The translations under genes were made by a program, and so were the position numbers. Of a DNA stretch of 64,000 nucleotides, positions 55,860-63,394 are shown in pieces (the stretch's first letter is position 1; every line of letters starts with the position of its first letter). The notes under the pieces are model-generated. The model did not search any database. It saw only the letters and a list, made by a program, of their open reading frames with translations, and was not told the DNA's origin. This stretch comes from Streptomyces sp. Ru62. GTDB lineage: Bacteria > Actinomycetota > Actinomycetes > Streptomycetales > Streptomycetaceae. The stretch lies in contig NZ_PQSU01000003.1 of NCBI RefSeq assembly GCF_002920615.1, positions 124,001 through 188,000 of the forward strand, written 5' to 3'.

Positions 55860-57067
55860 GACGCCTCGGGACGGACGACGGCCAGCAGGCCGGCGTGCAC
55901 CTCGGCAGCGGCGGCCCGGACGTCCTCGGCGGTCACCGCCCTCAGCCGGGCCAGTTCCTCCTCCAGCGTCCAGGAGACGGTCCCGCAGGCGGTGCGCTGC
56001 GCGATGAGCTGGGCGTACTCCAGAGGCGACTCGGTGGACAGCAGCAGCCCCATCTCGGCCTGCCGGCGCGCCGCGGCGAGCCCGGCCTCCGTCGGCCCCG
56101 CGTCCGCGACCTCCCGCAGCGCCGAGGCGACGGTGTCGACCAGCAGTCCGGCGTTGGCCGTCTCGACACCGGCGAGGAACCGCCAGGCCCCGGACTCCGC
56201 GTAACCGCGCGACCAGGCCTGGAAGTTGTAGGCCAGGCCCTTCTCGGTGCGCAGCCGGCGGTACAGCAGGGACGAGGGGCTGGAGCCGAGCAGCTTCGCC
56301 AGCAGTGTATGGGCCGCCCCGCGCGGATCACCCGCACGCGGTGCGCGGGCGCCGACGCAGACCCAGCAGAAATCACCGTCGGGCTTGAGGTCGTCCGTGC
56401 CCGTAGGCGCGGGCGGCAGCGGCACGAGGGCCGGCGGCGCGGCACTGGCGACCGCCGCTCCCGGTGCGTGGACGTCCGCGCCGAGCGAGGCGGGTATCGC
56501 CGGACCCACGACGACGAGGGTCATGGGGCTGTCGTCCAGGACGCGGCGGTGCTGGGCGTACAGGTGGTCCAGCGTCAGGCCGTCGAGTTCGCCGACCGTG
56601 CCGCCGACCGGGCGCCCGAGGGGATGCTCCGGGAACAGCCGGGCGAAGAACGCGTCCTGCACCGTGTCGCTCGGGTCCGCCGCGGCGGCGGCCAGCTCCT
56701 GCCGCACCACGGAGCGTTCGCTGTCCAGGAGGTCCTGCGTCCACGTCGGTTCGAGCAGGACCTGCTGGAGCTCGGCGACGGTGGCGTCGGCGTCGTCCGC
56801 GTGCACCTGCGCGTAGAACTGCATGGCCTCCAGCCTGGTCGTGGCGTTCGCGTGCCCGCCCAGGCTCTCCACGCGCTCGCTGAACGACCGCCGGCTGCCC
56901 ATGGGGGCGGACATGACCAGGTGCTCGAAGAGATGGGCGATCCCGCCCTGGCCCCGGGGATCGTGCCGGGCCCCGTAGCCCACGGCCAGGCACAGCCCCG
57001 TGGTCTTCAGCCGCTCGTCTACGACGCCGATCACGGGGACGCGTCCCGAATTATCAGTGCGGTTCAT
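55856..57067 (-). CDS. M16 family zinc peptidase
   Basis: 403 residues, one N-terminal and one C-terminal M16 domain. The inverted zinc motif is HLFEH (His45, Glu48, His49) with the third ligand at Glu124 in ERSVVRQEL. GGHANATTRLEAMQFYAQVH is the conserved strand after it. In the C-domain, LLYRRLRTEKGLAYNFQAWS is the typical Arg/Tyr substrate-binding part. Bacterial M16 proteins often act in pairs; here there is only one, perhaps a homodimer. They cut short peptides or leaders in several ribosomal-peptide pathways. The ATG 57067 overlaps by 4 nt the stop of a tiny upstream frame; a TTG five codons earlier is possible. Confidence 0.92.
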   Translation of the reverse strand: MNRTDNSGRVPVIGVVDERLKTTGLCLAVGYGARHDPRGQGGIAHLFEHLVMSAPMGSRRSFSERVESLGGHANATTRLEAMQFYAQVHADDADATVAELQQVLLEPTWTQDLLDSERSVVRQELAAAAADPSDTVQDAFFARLFPEHPLGRPVGGTVGELDGLTLDHLYAQHRRVLDDSPMTLVVVGPAIPASLGADVHAPGAAVASAAPPALVPLPPAPTGTDDLKPDGDFCWVCVGARAPRAGDPRGAAHTLLAKLLGSSPSSLLYRRLRTEKGLAYNFQAWSRGYAESGAWRFLAGVETANAGLLVDTVASALREVADAGPTEAGLAAARRQAEMGLLLSTESPLEYAQLIAQRTACGTVSWTLEEELARLRAVTAEDVRAAAAEVHAGLLAVVRPEAS

Positions 57068-57153
57068 GTGGTCACCGGCCAACTTTCACAGAATGCGCAG
57101 CAATGCGCCGGACCATTGCGGTTCATGAGACGGGCTGTTTCTATCAGCGGCAA
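57064..57153 (-). CDS. Candidate Cys-rich micro-ORF overlapping the M16 start
   Basis: From the TTG at 57153 it would be 29 residues, from the ATG at 57126 20 residues: MNRNGPAHCCAFCESWPVTT. Its TGA overlaps the M16 ATG by 4 nt, the same coupling used by almost all junctions of this operon. CC and a third Cys near the C-terminus, with Trp and Pro, would suit a core peptide. Against it: there is no clear ribosome site, the codons are less GC-biased than in the neighbours, and the stretch could simply be promoter DNA. It is in the same frame as the micro-ORF at 57154, separated by one TAA. Confidence 0.3.
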   Translation of the reverse strand: MPLIETARLMNRNGPAHCCAFCESWPVTT

Positions 57154-57216
57154 TTACCGGAAAAACAGGCGGTGTTCCACGTTCCGTCCGCCGGAACTCC
57201 GCCTTGTTTTTCTCAC
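57154..57216 (-). CDS. Candidate basic micro-ORF overlapping the membrane-protein stop
   Basis: Twenty codons from a GTG that overlaps the TGA of the upstream membrane-protein gene by 4 nt (GTGA): VRKTRRSSGGRNVEHRLFFR, then TAA. Immediately after the TAA, in the same frame, a TTG opens the Cys-rich micro-ORF. No ribosome site is visible and its codon use is atypical. It may be a leader-like peptide, half of a split 50-codon gene, or chance. Confidence 0.25.
   Translation of the reverse strand: MRKTRRSSGGRNVEHRLFFR
57181..57197. promoter_or_regulatory. GTTCCG-N5-CGGAAC palindrome inside the operon
   Basis: A perfect dyad, GTTCCG (57181-57186) and CGGAAC (57192-57197), in the only larger gap of the operon. 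Its TTCC/GGAA half-sites recall those upstream of the iclR-type gene at 60322-60361. It could be an internal operator-promoter. Confidence 0.45.
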
Positions 57217-58094
57217 GCGGTAGCGACGGTGACGAGCAGCATGACGGCCTGGGCCTCCGTGACCGCGGCGCCCGGGAGAAACACCGACGCGACGGCCGCC
57301 AGCAGGAGCGAGGCCGCGAGCGGGGCGGACGCGCGCAGCCGGGCCGCCGCGACCGTGCGGGCGTCTCGCGCGGTCGCGGCGGCGACCATGTGCGAGTGGT
57401 GCTCGTGGGACCGTACGAGTAGCGGCAGCACCGGCCAGCCGGTCAGCTCGGGCCAGTTGTCCGGCTCCACGGCGACCCGGAGGACCCTCCGGACCGTGCG
57501 CGCCGCGTCGGCGGCCTCGCCGGTCAGGCCGACGCGAGGGGCGGCGGGCCGGACGGGCAGGAGGAGCGGCAGCAGGCAGCAGGCAAGGACCGGATGGACA
57601 CTCAGCGCGGTGGCGAGCCGGACCGTACGGTCGACCGCGAAGCGGAGTGGACGGGCCGGGCCGGGGTCGCGCCGCGTGCTGCCCGCGCACCACAAGGAGC
57701 AGACGAGCCCCAGCACCGCCACACCGGGCAGACCCCGCACGCACTGCGAGGCCACCTGGCCGCTCCACCAGCCGAGGGAGGCTCCGAGCGCGCCGGCGAC
57801 CAGCCCCCCGACCACGTGGAGACGCGTCGGTGACGGCGATCCGGGTGAGGGGGCGGGCAGCGGCCCGGTCGCGGTGAGGCGTGCTCGCAGGTTTGGTCCG
57901 GGGGAGGGGGCGGTGCGTGTGCGTGCCTGTTTGAGGCGGGCCGGGAGTCGCGGGCCGAGGGTGGTGGCGGCCAGTGCGCGTGCCTGTTCGAGGCGGGTCC
58001 GAAGTCGCAGGCCGGGGGTCGTGGCGGCCGACGGCCCGATCGCGGTGAGACGTGCTCGCAGGTGTGGGCCGGTGTCCCTGGCTCCGGTGCTCAT
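57213..58094 (-). CDS. Membrane protein with four 19-residue N-terminal repeats
   Basis: 293 residues. Residues 12-87 are four tandem 19-mers, each beginning L(R/P)xRL and ending TxG or SPG: LRARLTAIGPSAATTPG, LRTRLEQARALAATTLG, LPARLKQARTRTAPSPG, LRARLTATGPLPAPSPG, each plus two spacer residues. Hydrophobic segments follow (HVVGGLVAGALGASLGWW, GVAVLGLVCSLWCA, ALSVHPVLACCLLPLLLPV, and two near the C-terminus from SAPLAASLLLAAVASVFL). I do not recognise a family. The ATG overlaps the stop of the degenerate ABC gene by 4 nt and has GGAGG upstream. As its partner gene is also a membrane protein, the two may form one complex. Confidence 0.75.
   Translation of the reverse strand: MSTGARDTGPHLRARLTAIGPSAATTPGLRLRTRLEQARALAATTLGPRLPARLKQARTRTAPSPGPNLRARLTATGPLPAPSPGSPSPTRLHVVGGLVAGALGASLGWWSGQVASQCVRGLPGVAVLGLVCSLWCAGSTRRDPGPARPLRFAVDRTVRLATALSVHPVLACCLLPLLLPVRPAAPRVGLTGEAADAARTVRRVLRVAVEPDNWPELTGWPVLPLLVRSHEHHSHMVAAATARDARTVAAARLRASAPLAASLLLAAVASVFLPGAAVTEAQAVMLLVTVATA
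57834..58061 (-). repeat. Four 57-bp tandem repeats within the membrane-protein gene
   Basis: DNA counterpart of the four 19-residue units. Landmarks such as CGTGCTCGCAGGT and GTGCCTGTT recur. Units 1 and 4 resemble each other most, and 2 resembles 3, suggesting duplication of a pair or gene conversion. Confidence 0.8.
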
Positions 58095-59539
58095 GTGCCC
58101 TCCGGTTCGTCGGTGGCCGCGCTGTGTCCCAGTTGCAGGACGCACGCCCCGGCCGTCCGGGCGGCGGCGAGGACCCGGGACAGCGCGGGGTCCGGTTCGG
58201 CTGCCAGGCACACCAGTTCGGTGCCGGTGCGCAGGCGTGCGGCGACCCGCGCCGCGATCACCGTGGACCAGCCGTCGGAGTCGAGTTCCTGACCCCGCGA
58301 GAACTGCGCGGACAGCACCGTGCGCCATCCGTGCCGGAGGCCGGCCGCGATCCGGGACACGTCCGGCAGGGCCTGCGGGGCGGGGGCCAGGACGCCGCCC
58401 AGGGTCACGTTGTCGGCCAGGGACGCGAATCCCAGCCGCAGCGGAGCGGGCGGGACCAGCAACAGCGGCGGGGCGTCGCCGGAAGCCCCGCCCCGCCCGG
58501 GACGGGCGGACTTCAGCAGGTCCCGGAGCACGTCGGCGCCTCCGTCCCCGGTGCCGAGGCGCACATGGCTGCCGGGGGACAGCCGGACCTCGACGCACCC
58601 ACGACCGCAAGGGCGCGGCCGGCTGATCCGGACCCGCACGTCGCCACCGGGCAGTCGGCGCGCGGACAGCCGGACCCCGGCCGCCGCGCCCGCGGACCCC
58701 GGGTCCCCGGCCAGGGAGGCGAGCCGGCGCACCCGGCGCAGCGCCGTCACGGCGCAGCGCAGCGCGGTGGCGTCCACCGACGCCGCCACGATCCCGGCGC
58801 GGTACAGCAGCACACCGGCCAGTACCGAGCCGGCCGCGAGGCCGGGCCGGCCGCCCGCCGTGAGGACCGCCGTCAGCCCCGCGGCGACGGCCCACGCCCG
58901 CGCCACCACAGGCCGCCGGCGTGCCCGCCGGGCGAGCGCCAGCCACTGGTCGCGGCCGAAGCCGGCGCGGTCGCGCGTGTGCCGCCACGTGCCGGCCCCG
59001 GCCAGGACGACGGCGCCGGCGCAGCACAGCCCGGCCGTGGCGGACACCGAGGAGAGTGCCAGGCACAGCCCGGCCGAGGCGACGGTCGTCTCCAGCAGGA
59101 GGACCACCGGCGCCACCGCCGTACCGGGCTTCGGCTCCCAGCGGACGGCCACTCCGGCGGCCGCGTGCGCGGCGTCCCGCAGCGTCCGGCGGTCCGGATC
59201 CAGCCGGCCGGAGTCCGCCAGCCGGGTGACGGCGGTCAGGACGGACCGTCTGGCCGCGCGGTCGACGGCCCGTGACACCTGCGGTACGGCGAACCCGGCC
59301 GCGGTCCGGGCCAGCCACCACACCGTCCAGCACACCGCGAGGCCGCACAGGGCACCGGGCCGGGTGATCCCGCTCCGGTCCTCCCCCAGCAGTAGGAGGA
59401 CCGCCACCGTGGGCGCGGTCGCGCCGAGCAGCGTGGCCGCGAGGAGACCGGCGGTGCCGACGGCGAGCGACGGGGGCCGCCGTACGGCCCCGGCCGCGAC
59501 AGCCGGTACCGCTCCCGTCGACGGGCCGGCGGGGGTCAA
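58091..59539 (-). CDS. ABC half-transporter with destroyed ATPase motifs
   Basis: 482 residues. Residues 25-260 give five or six helices in the order of an ABC exporter membrane domain. Residues 290-475 follow the ATPase domain step by step, but each key motif is lost: the Walker A position reads RLGTGDGGADVLRDLL with no GKS/T, the Q-loop reads VPPAPLRLGFASLADNVTLG (Pro for Gln), the signature reads FSRGQELDSDG, and Walker B reads ELVCLAAEP with no Asp-Glu. The H-loop His (LGHS) remains. So it cannot hydrolyse ATP as such; it may be a partner, chaperone or scaffold for an active protein. The TTG start overlaps the iclR stop by 4 nt, with AGGA 7 nt upstream. Confidence 0.8.
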   Translation of the reverse strand: MTPAGPSTGAVPAVAAGAVRRPPSLAVGTAGLLAATLLGATAPTVAVLLLLGEDRSGITRPGALCGLAVCWTVWWLARTAAGFAVPQVSRAVDRAARRSVLTAVTRLADSGRLDPDRRTLRDAAHAAAGVAVRWEPKPGTAVAPVVLLLETTVASAGLCLALSSVSATAGLCCAGAVVLAGAGTWRHTRDRAGFGRDQWLALARRARRRPVVARAWAVAAGLTAVLTAGGRPGLAAGSVLAGVLLYRAGIVAASVDATALRCAVTALRRVRRLASLAGDPGSAGAAAGVRLSARRLPGGDVRVRISRPRPCGRGCVEVRLSPGSHVRLGTGDGGADVLRDLLKSARPGRGGASGDAPPLLLVPPAPLRLGFASLADNVTLGGVLAPAPQALPDVSRIAAGLRHGWRTVLSAQFSRGQELDSDGWSTVIAARVAARLRTGTELVCLAAEPDPALSRVLAAARTAGACVLQLGHSAATDEPEGT

Positions 59540-60297
59540 GGCTGGTCCTGCAACTCGGGTATCACGAGGATCCGGCGTGCCACCGCGTCCGCCGCCGTGC
59601 GCAGCTGGGCGATGAAGGCCCGCGGGTCCGGCCGCTGCACGACGACGGAGAGGGCGCCGATGAGATCCGCCTCGGCGGCGCGCACGGGAACCGACACGCC
59701 GACGGTGCCACGCCCGTCGTACGCCAGCGCGTATCCCCGCTCCGCGACGGCGGCCGGTGTCTCGGCGGAAGGGCTCGCACCGGAGCCGGCCGGCTGCCGG
59801 ACCGGGCCCCCTTCCCGGTGGGCGTGCAGGACACGGCCGGCGACGATGTCGCAGACCCGGTCCGCGCCCGTGCCGGGCCAGTGCGCCGGTCCCCGCCGGT
59901 ACGCCCCGACGCGCTCCAGGTGGATGACGTCCGGGCCGACCAGGACGGACAGGTAGACCGCGCCGCCGGTCGCCTCGTGCAACCGCTCCAGCACGGGGGC
60001 CGCGGCCTCGCGCAGCAGTCGCTGCCGGGGCACGCGTGAGCCCAGGGCGAAGAGCTGCTGTCCCAGTCTGACGCCCCGTACCCCCCGTTCGAGGACGCCC
60101 CGTTCCACCAGCTCGGCGACCAGCCGGTGCGCGGTGGGCTTGGGCAGCCCGGCCCGCCGCGACAACTCGGCCAGCGTCAGCTCGGTGTCTCCGGTGCGGA
60201 ACACGCTGAGGATGGCCAGCCCGCGCGTCAGCATCGACCTGCCGTCCCGGCTCACGCCGCCCGATGCCGGCCGGACAGCCGTCTGAAGAGTCTGCAT
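59536..60297 (-). CDS. IclR family transcriptional regulator
   Basis: 253 residues. The winged helix (about 20-80) contains SMLTRGLAILSVF, LTLAELSRRAGLPKPTAHRL and LVERGVLERGVRGVRLGQQL. The effector domain has EATGGAVYLSVLVGPDVIHL and GYALAYDGRGTVGVSVPVRA, ending QLRTAADAVARRIL. IclR proteins bind small organic ligands in the C-domain and bind TTCC/GGAA-type palindromes; three such sites lie 25-64 bp upstream of this ATG. The ATG has AAAGGAG 7-8 nt upstream. It is the first gene of the operon and is divergent from the PhoX-like gene. It is likely to regulate its own operon. Confidence 0.93.
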   Translation of the reverse strand: MQTLQTAVRPASGGVSRDGRSMLTRGLAILSVFRTGDTELTLAELSRRAGLPKPTAHRLVAELVERGVLERGVRGVRLGQQLFALGSRVPRQRLLREAAAPVLERLHEATGGAVYLSVLVGPDVIHLERVGAYRRGPAHWPGTGADRVCDIVAGRVLHAHREGGPVRQPAGSGASPSAETPAAVAERGYALAYDGRGTVGVSVPVRAAEADLIGALSVVVQRPDPRAFIAQLRTAADAVARRILVIPELQDQP

Positions 60298-60321
60298 GGC
60301 GCCTGCTCCTTTCTCGCTCTG

Positions 60322-60361
60322 TTCCTTGCGGAATTTCCCTTCGGAGACATTCCGGCGGGAA
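60322..60361. promoter_or_regulatory. Array of three TTCC-N4-GGAA palindromes upstream of the IclR gene
   Basis: TTCCTTGCGGAA at 60322-60333, TTCCCTTCGGAG at 60335-60346 (one mismatch), TTCCGGCGGGAA at 60350-60361. Equal 12-bp size and 13-15 bp steps make chance unlikely. The array begins 25 bp from the IclR start codon, the place for autoregulation. Confidence 0.6.
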
Positions 60362-60746
60362 CACACAAGGGTGGCTCTGCGGCGCATCATTGCCACCGGC
60401 GGCCTGTTTCGGCGGAACGGCCCCACAAATCTTCTGTCGGCAGAGGACGTTCCGACACATCGAGGCTGGCAGCCGTGGGTCAACAGGCAATCTACGGTGA
60501 ATAGGAGCCGCCCCGGGAATGAGCCGCGAAGCTCCCCGGGGACGGAGCGAGTGCAGGTGAACGGAGCCACCATGGCCCGGGCTGCCCCCGGCGTACACCC
60601 GCGGGTTCCACCGCACGAGACGGCCGCGACCTGAGAGTCCCCCGGGCGAAGAAGGCGTTTCGCGGAGAGAGACAGCCGGTTACCGAGCGGTGCCGTCGTC
60701 GCCCAGGATGCTCATCCAAGTGCACCGTTTCACAGAGGAGTTGACC
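60362..60746 (+). other. Divergent upstream region of the PhoX-like gene
   Basis: 385 bp without a gene. Contains GGTGAA twice 64 bp apart, which does not form a tandem Pho box, and a purine-rich ribosome site, GAGGAG at 60735-60740. GC is lower near 60,380-60,500, where the promoters of both genes should lie. Confidence 0.5.
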
Positions 60747-62192
60747 GTGTCCGTATCCCGCAGGGAGTTCGTCAACCGCGTGGCGCTCACCGGTGCCGGC
60801 GTGCTCGTCACCGGCAGCGCCGAGGCGTTGGCCTCCGCTCCTGGCGCCGTCGCGGTACCGCAAGGCGGCTCGTCGGCCGTGGGGGAGACCACCGCCCTCG
60901 GCTACGGTCCGCTGGTACCCGACCCGGACGGCATCCTCGCGCTGCCGGAGGGTTTCACGTACCGCGTCGTCACCTACAGCGGCAGGACCGTGCTGCGCAC
61001 GGGCGAGCCGACGCCGAGCAACCACGACGGCACCGCGGCCTTCCCACGGCCGGACGGGGGCGCGCTCCTGGTCAACAACCATGAACTCATGGGCCCTCGT
61101 GCCGACTGGGCCCACCCGGTGCCGTTGCTGGAGAACCACGTCTACGACCCCGGGGCGGCGGGCGGCTGCACGGTGGTCGAGGTGGACGAGGACGGCACCC
61201 CGCTCGGCGAGTGGGTGGGCATCGCCGGCACCTCGTCCAACTGCGCGGGAGGCCGCACGCCCTGGGGCACCTGGCTGACCTGCGAGGAGACCGAGGACCT
61301 CGCCGGAACGAACGGCATGACCAAGGACCACGGGTACGTCTTCGAGGTCGACCCGTACCACCCGGGTGCCAATCTCCACCCCGAGCCGATCAAGGCCCTG
61401 GGCCGCTTCGCCCACGAGGCCGTTGTGATCGACCCGAAGCGCGGCCACGCCTACCTCACCGAGGACGCCCGCCGCCCCAACGGCCTGCTCTACCGCTGGA
61501 CCCCGCCGGCCGGCTTCCGTCACGGCAGAGGCCGCCTGCGCGCCCTGGCCGACGACGCGGGCGTGCTGGAGGCCTTCAAGGTGTTCGACAACCGGGGCAA
61601 GCACGTCGACGACCTCTCCCGCGCCACCGAGGTCGGAACCGTCTACGGGGTCGACTGGGTACGCGTCCCGGACCGCGACGCGCGTACCGTCCCGATCCGC
61701 CAGCAGTTCACGGACACGGAGGTGACCCGCGCCCGGAAGCTGGAGGGCATGTGGTGGGGCGACGGCGGCTTCTACTTCGTCTCCAGCTACGCCCGTAGCG
61801 AGAGCCCGGTGCCGCACGACGGCCAGGTGTGGTTCTACAACCCGGCGCGCCGCACCATCATCCTGAAGGTGATGTTCACGGGCAACCACGAGGTGTGGAC
61901 CGACAACGGGAACTTCGACGGTCCGGACAACATCACCGTCTCCCCGCACGGTGGCCTGATCATCGCCGAGGACGGTCTGGGCTACCAGCACCTGTTCGGC
62001 ACGACCGACGACGGCCGTACCTACCCGCTGGCGCGCAACGAGTTCAACGTGGGTACCGCGGACGAGCCGAGCTACGCGGAGTTCACCGGGGTGACGTTCT
62101 CGGCGGACGGCAGGACCCTGTTCGCCAACATCTACGAGCCTGGCATCATGCTCGCCATCACCGGGCCCTGGGAGACGGCCCGTCGGCACTGA
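60747..62192 (+). CDS. Tat-exported PhoX-like phosphatase (DUF839)
   Basis: 481 residues. The Tat signal is SRREFVNRVALTGAGVLVTG, cleaved near ALAS. The mature protein is a beta-propeller of the PhoX/DUF839 family: GALLVNNHELMGP, the hallmark TPWGTWLTCEETEDL with Glu ligands, DHGYVFEVDP, GRFAHEAVVIDPKRGHAYLT plus EDA, and GPDNITVSPHGGLIIAEDG near residue 393. PhoX-type enzymes are Ca2+/Fe-dependent alkaline phosphatases that scavenge phosphate. GTG 60747 has GAGGAG 6 nt upstream. No Pho box is visible, so regulation by PhoP is not supported here. Convergent with the oxygenase gene, separated by a very long palindrome. Confidence 0.92.
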   Translation: MSVSRREFVNRVALTGAGVLVTGSAEALASAPGAVAVPQGGSSAVGETTALGYGPLVPDPDGILALPEGFTYRVVTYSGRTVLRTGEPTPSNHDGTAAFPRPDGGALLVNNHELMGPRADWAHPVPLLENHVYDPGAAGGCTVVEVDEDGTPLGEWVGIAGTSSNCAGGRTPWGTWLTCEETEDLAGTNGMTKDHGYVFEVDPYHPGANLHPEPIKALGRFAHEAVVIDPKRGHAYLTEDARRPNGLLYRWTPPAGFRHGRGRLRALADDAGVLEAFKVFDNRGKHVDDLSRATEVGTVYGVDWVRVPDRDARTVPIRQQFTDTEVTRARKLEGMWWGDGGFYFVSSYARSESPVPHDGQVWFYNPARRTIILKVMFTGNHEVWTDNGNFDGPDNITVSPHGGLIIAEDGLGYQHLFGTTDDGRTYPLARNEFNVGTADEPSYAEFTGVTFSADGRTLFANIYEPGIMLAITGPWETARRH

Positions 62193-62211
62193 CCGGACGG
62201 GCCGTGGAAGA

Positions 62212-62269
62212 GCGGTCCGACGGAAGGAGGGGCACCCCGGCCGGGGTGCCCCTCCTTCCGTCGGACCGC
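62212..62269. terminator. Perfect 58-bp palindrome between convergent genes
   Basis: Each arm is 29 bp with no loop bases and no mismatch, centred at 62240/62241; the core is GGGGCACCCCGGCCGGGGTG. It lies 19 nt past the PhoX-like stop and 7 nt before the oxygenase stop, so it terminates both. Confidence 0.92.
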
Positions 62270-62276
62270 CGAGGAA

Positions 62277-62921
62277 TCAGGCGGTGTGGAAGACCACTTG
62301 CGCGGAGAGCCGGTCACCGTGCCCGTCCCCCGGTCCGGCGTCGCCGCGCACGCGGGCGACCGCGTGCCAGGAGCGTTCGGAGCGCACCAGCACGACACCG
62401 CTGCCGCCCAGCGGAGGCACCCGGTGCACCACGTCGTCCTCCGACGGGGAGCCCAGCAGGAGCAGATCCCCTCCCTGACCGGCCGGCCAGTGCGGGGTGA
62501 GGTACAGCACGTGGGTGACGAGCTTCTCGGGCTTGTCCACATGCGGGTCGAGCCAGCAGCCGCGCCCGTAGCGCCACAGGTTGACCTCGACTCGGGCCCT
62601 CTCCAGGGGCACGCCGGTGAGTGCGGCCAGGTCGCGCCGGTAGGCGGCACCCGTGACGTACTCGGTGAACCGCCGCCAGGGCGGGGGCGTGCGGTCACGC
62701 TCCCCGGCCCCCGCGGGGTGCAGCCTGCGCACGCGCATCGTGTACGACTTGTCCCGCCGGGTGCTGCTGGTGTCGGCGAAGCCGTCCTCGGGGAAGGACC
62801 GCTGGAGCTCCGCCAGGGTTCCTGCCGGGAAGACACCGGGAGTGTGGTGCCAGCGGAAGGGAGCGTCGTAGGAGACGGCGCTCGTCAGGGAGAGCATCGG
62901 GGTCTCGGCCGGGCCGGTCAT
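62277..62921 (-). CDS. 2OG-Fe(II) oxygenase superfamily protein
   Basis: 214 residues, a prolyl-4-hydroxylase-like double-stranded beta helix. Iron ligands are HVD (His127, Asp129) in CWLDPHVDKPEK and His186 in RSERSWHAVAR; Arg204 in GDRLSAQVVFH would hold 2-oxoglutarate. VEVNLWRYGRG and THVLYLTPHWPAGQGGDLLL are typical neighbouring strands. It should hydroxylate a side chain or small molecule using O2 and 2-oxoglutarate. The ATG overlaps the stop of the phosphatase gene by 4 nt (ATGA). Last gene of the operon at the right edge. Confidence 0.9.
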   Translation of the reverse strand: MTGPAETPMLSLTSAVSYDAPFRWHHTPGVFPAGTLAELQRSFPEDGFADTSSTRRDKSYTMRVRRLHPAGAGERDRTPPPWRRFTEYVTGAAYRRDLAALTGVPLERARVEVNLWRYGRGCWLDPHVDKPEKLVTHVLYLTPHWPAGQGGDLLLLGSPSEDDVVHRVPPLGGSGVVLVRSERSWHAVARVRGDAGPGDGHGDRLSAQVVFHTA

Positions 62922-63394
62922 GCGCGCGCCTCCGTCACCGCGCGCGCCGCCCGCCCGCGCTCGATCTCCTCGACGAACAGCTCCAGTTCCGTGGAGCCCA
63001 CGGCGTACGGGCAGTACTCGTGGCGCGCCCGGGCGACGGCGTCCGCTGCCGTGGCCCCGGTGAGGACGTCCATGACCGCGAGCGCCGTTCCCGTACGGCC
63101 GTGGCCGCCGAAGCAGGCGATCTCGACCTGCCCACCGTCCCTCGCCACGCCGAGCGCCTCGTCGAGGACGGTCAGCAGTCGGTCCGGTGCGGTGGGGGCT
63201 TCCAGCTTCGGCCAGTCCACGAAACGGATCCGCAGGGCGTCCGCCTCCCCGTGCCAGCGGTCGTCCAGGTAGATCCCCAGGTCGGCCCTGGGCGCCGCGG
63301 CGCGCCCGGCGCGCCGCTGGTCGGAGTCCAGGGAGGTTCCCCAGACCGTGAGGGACCCGAAGTGGTAGGGAGTCCGCCAGTGCCTGTCCTTCAT
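62918..63394 (-). CDS. CX5R protein-tyrosine-phosphatase-like protein
   Basis: 158 residues. The phosphatase loop is CFGGHGRTGTALAV (about 105-118), giving the Cys nucleophile, CX5R and a following Thr. A general-acid Asp may be FVDWPKLEAP (about 67-76). LGIYLDDRW and the helical end LFVEEIERGRA fit a small dual-specificity fold. The His within the loop (GGHGR) is unusual. Both ends overlap neighbouring genes by 4 nt, so all three are co-translated. Confidence 0.82.
   Translation of the reverse strand: MKDRHWRTPYHFGSLTVWGTSLDSDQRRAGRAAAPRADLGIYLDDRWHGEADALRIRFVDWPKLEAPTAPDRLLTVLDEALGVARDGGQVEIACFGGHGRTGTALAVMDVLTGATAADAVARARHEYCPYAVGSTELELFVEEIERGRAARAVTEARA

Noticed and set aside
57154..57768. 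204-codon minus-strand frame ending at the basic micro-ORF
   Set aside because: Its main part is out-of-frame shadow of the repeat membrane protein; only the last 20 codons lie outside that gene.
60362..60746. Pho box upstream of the PhoX-like gene
   Set aside because: The GGTGAA words are 64 bp apart, not the 11-bp direct repeats needed for PhoP binding.
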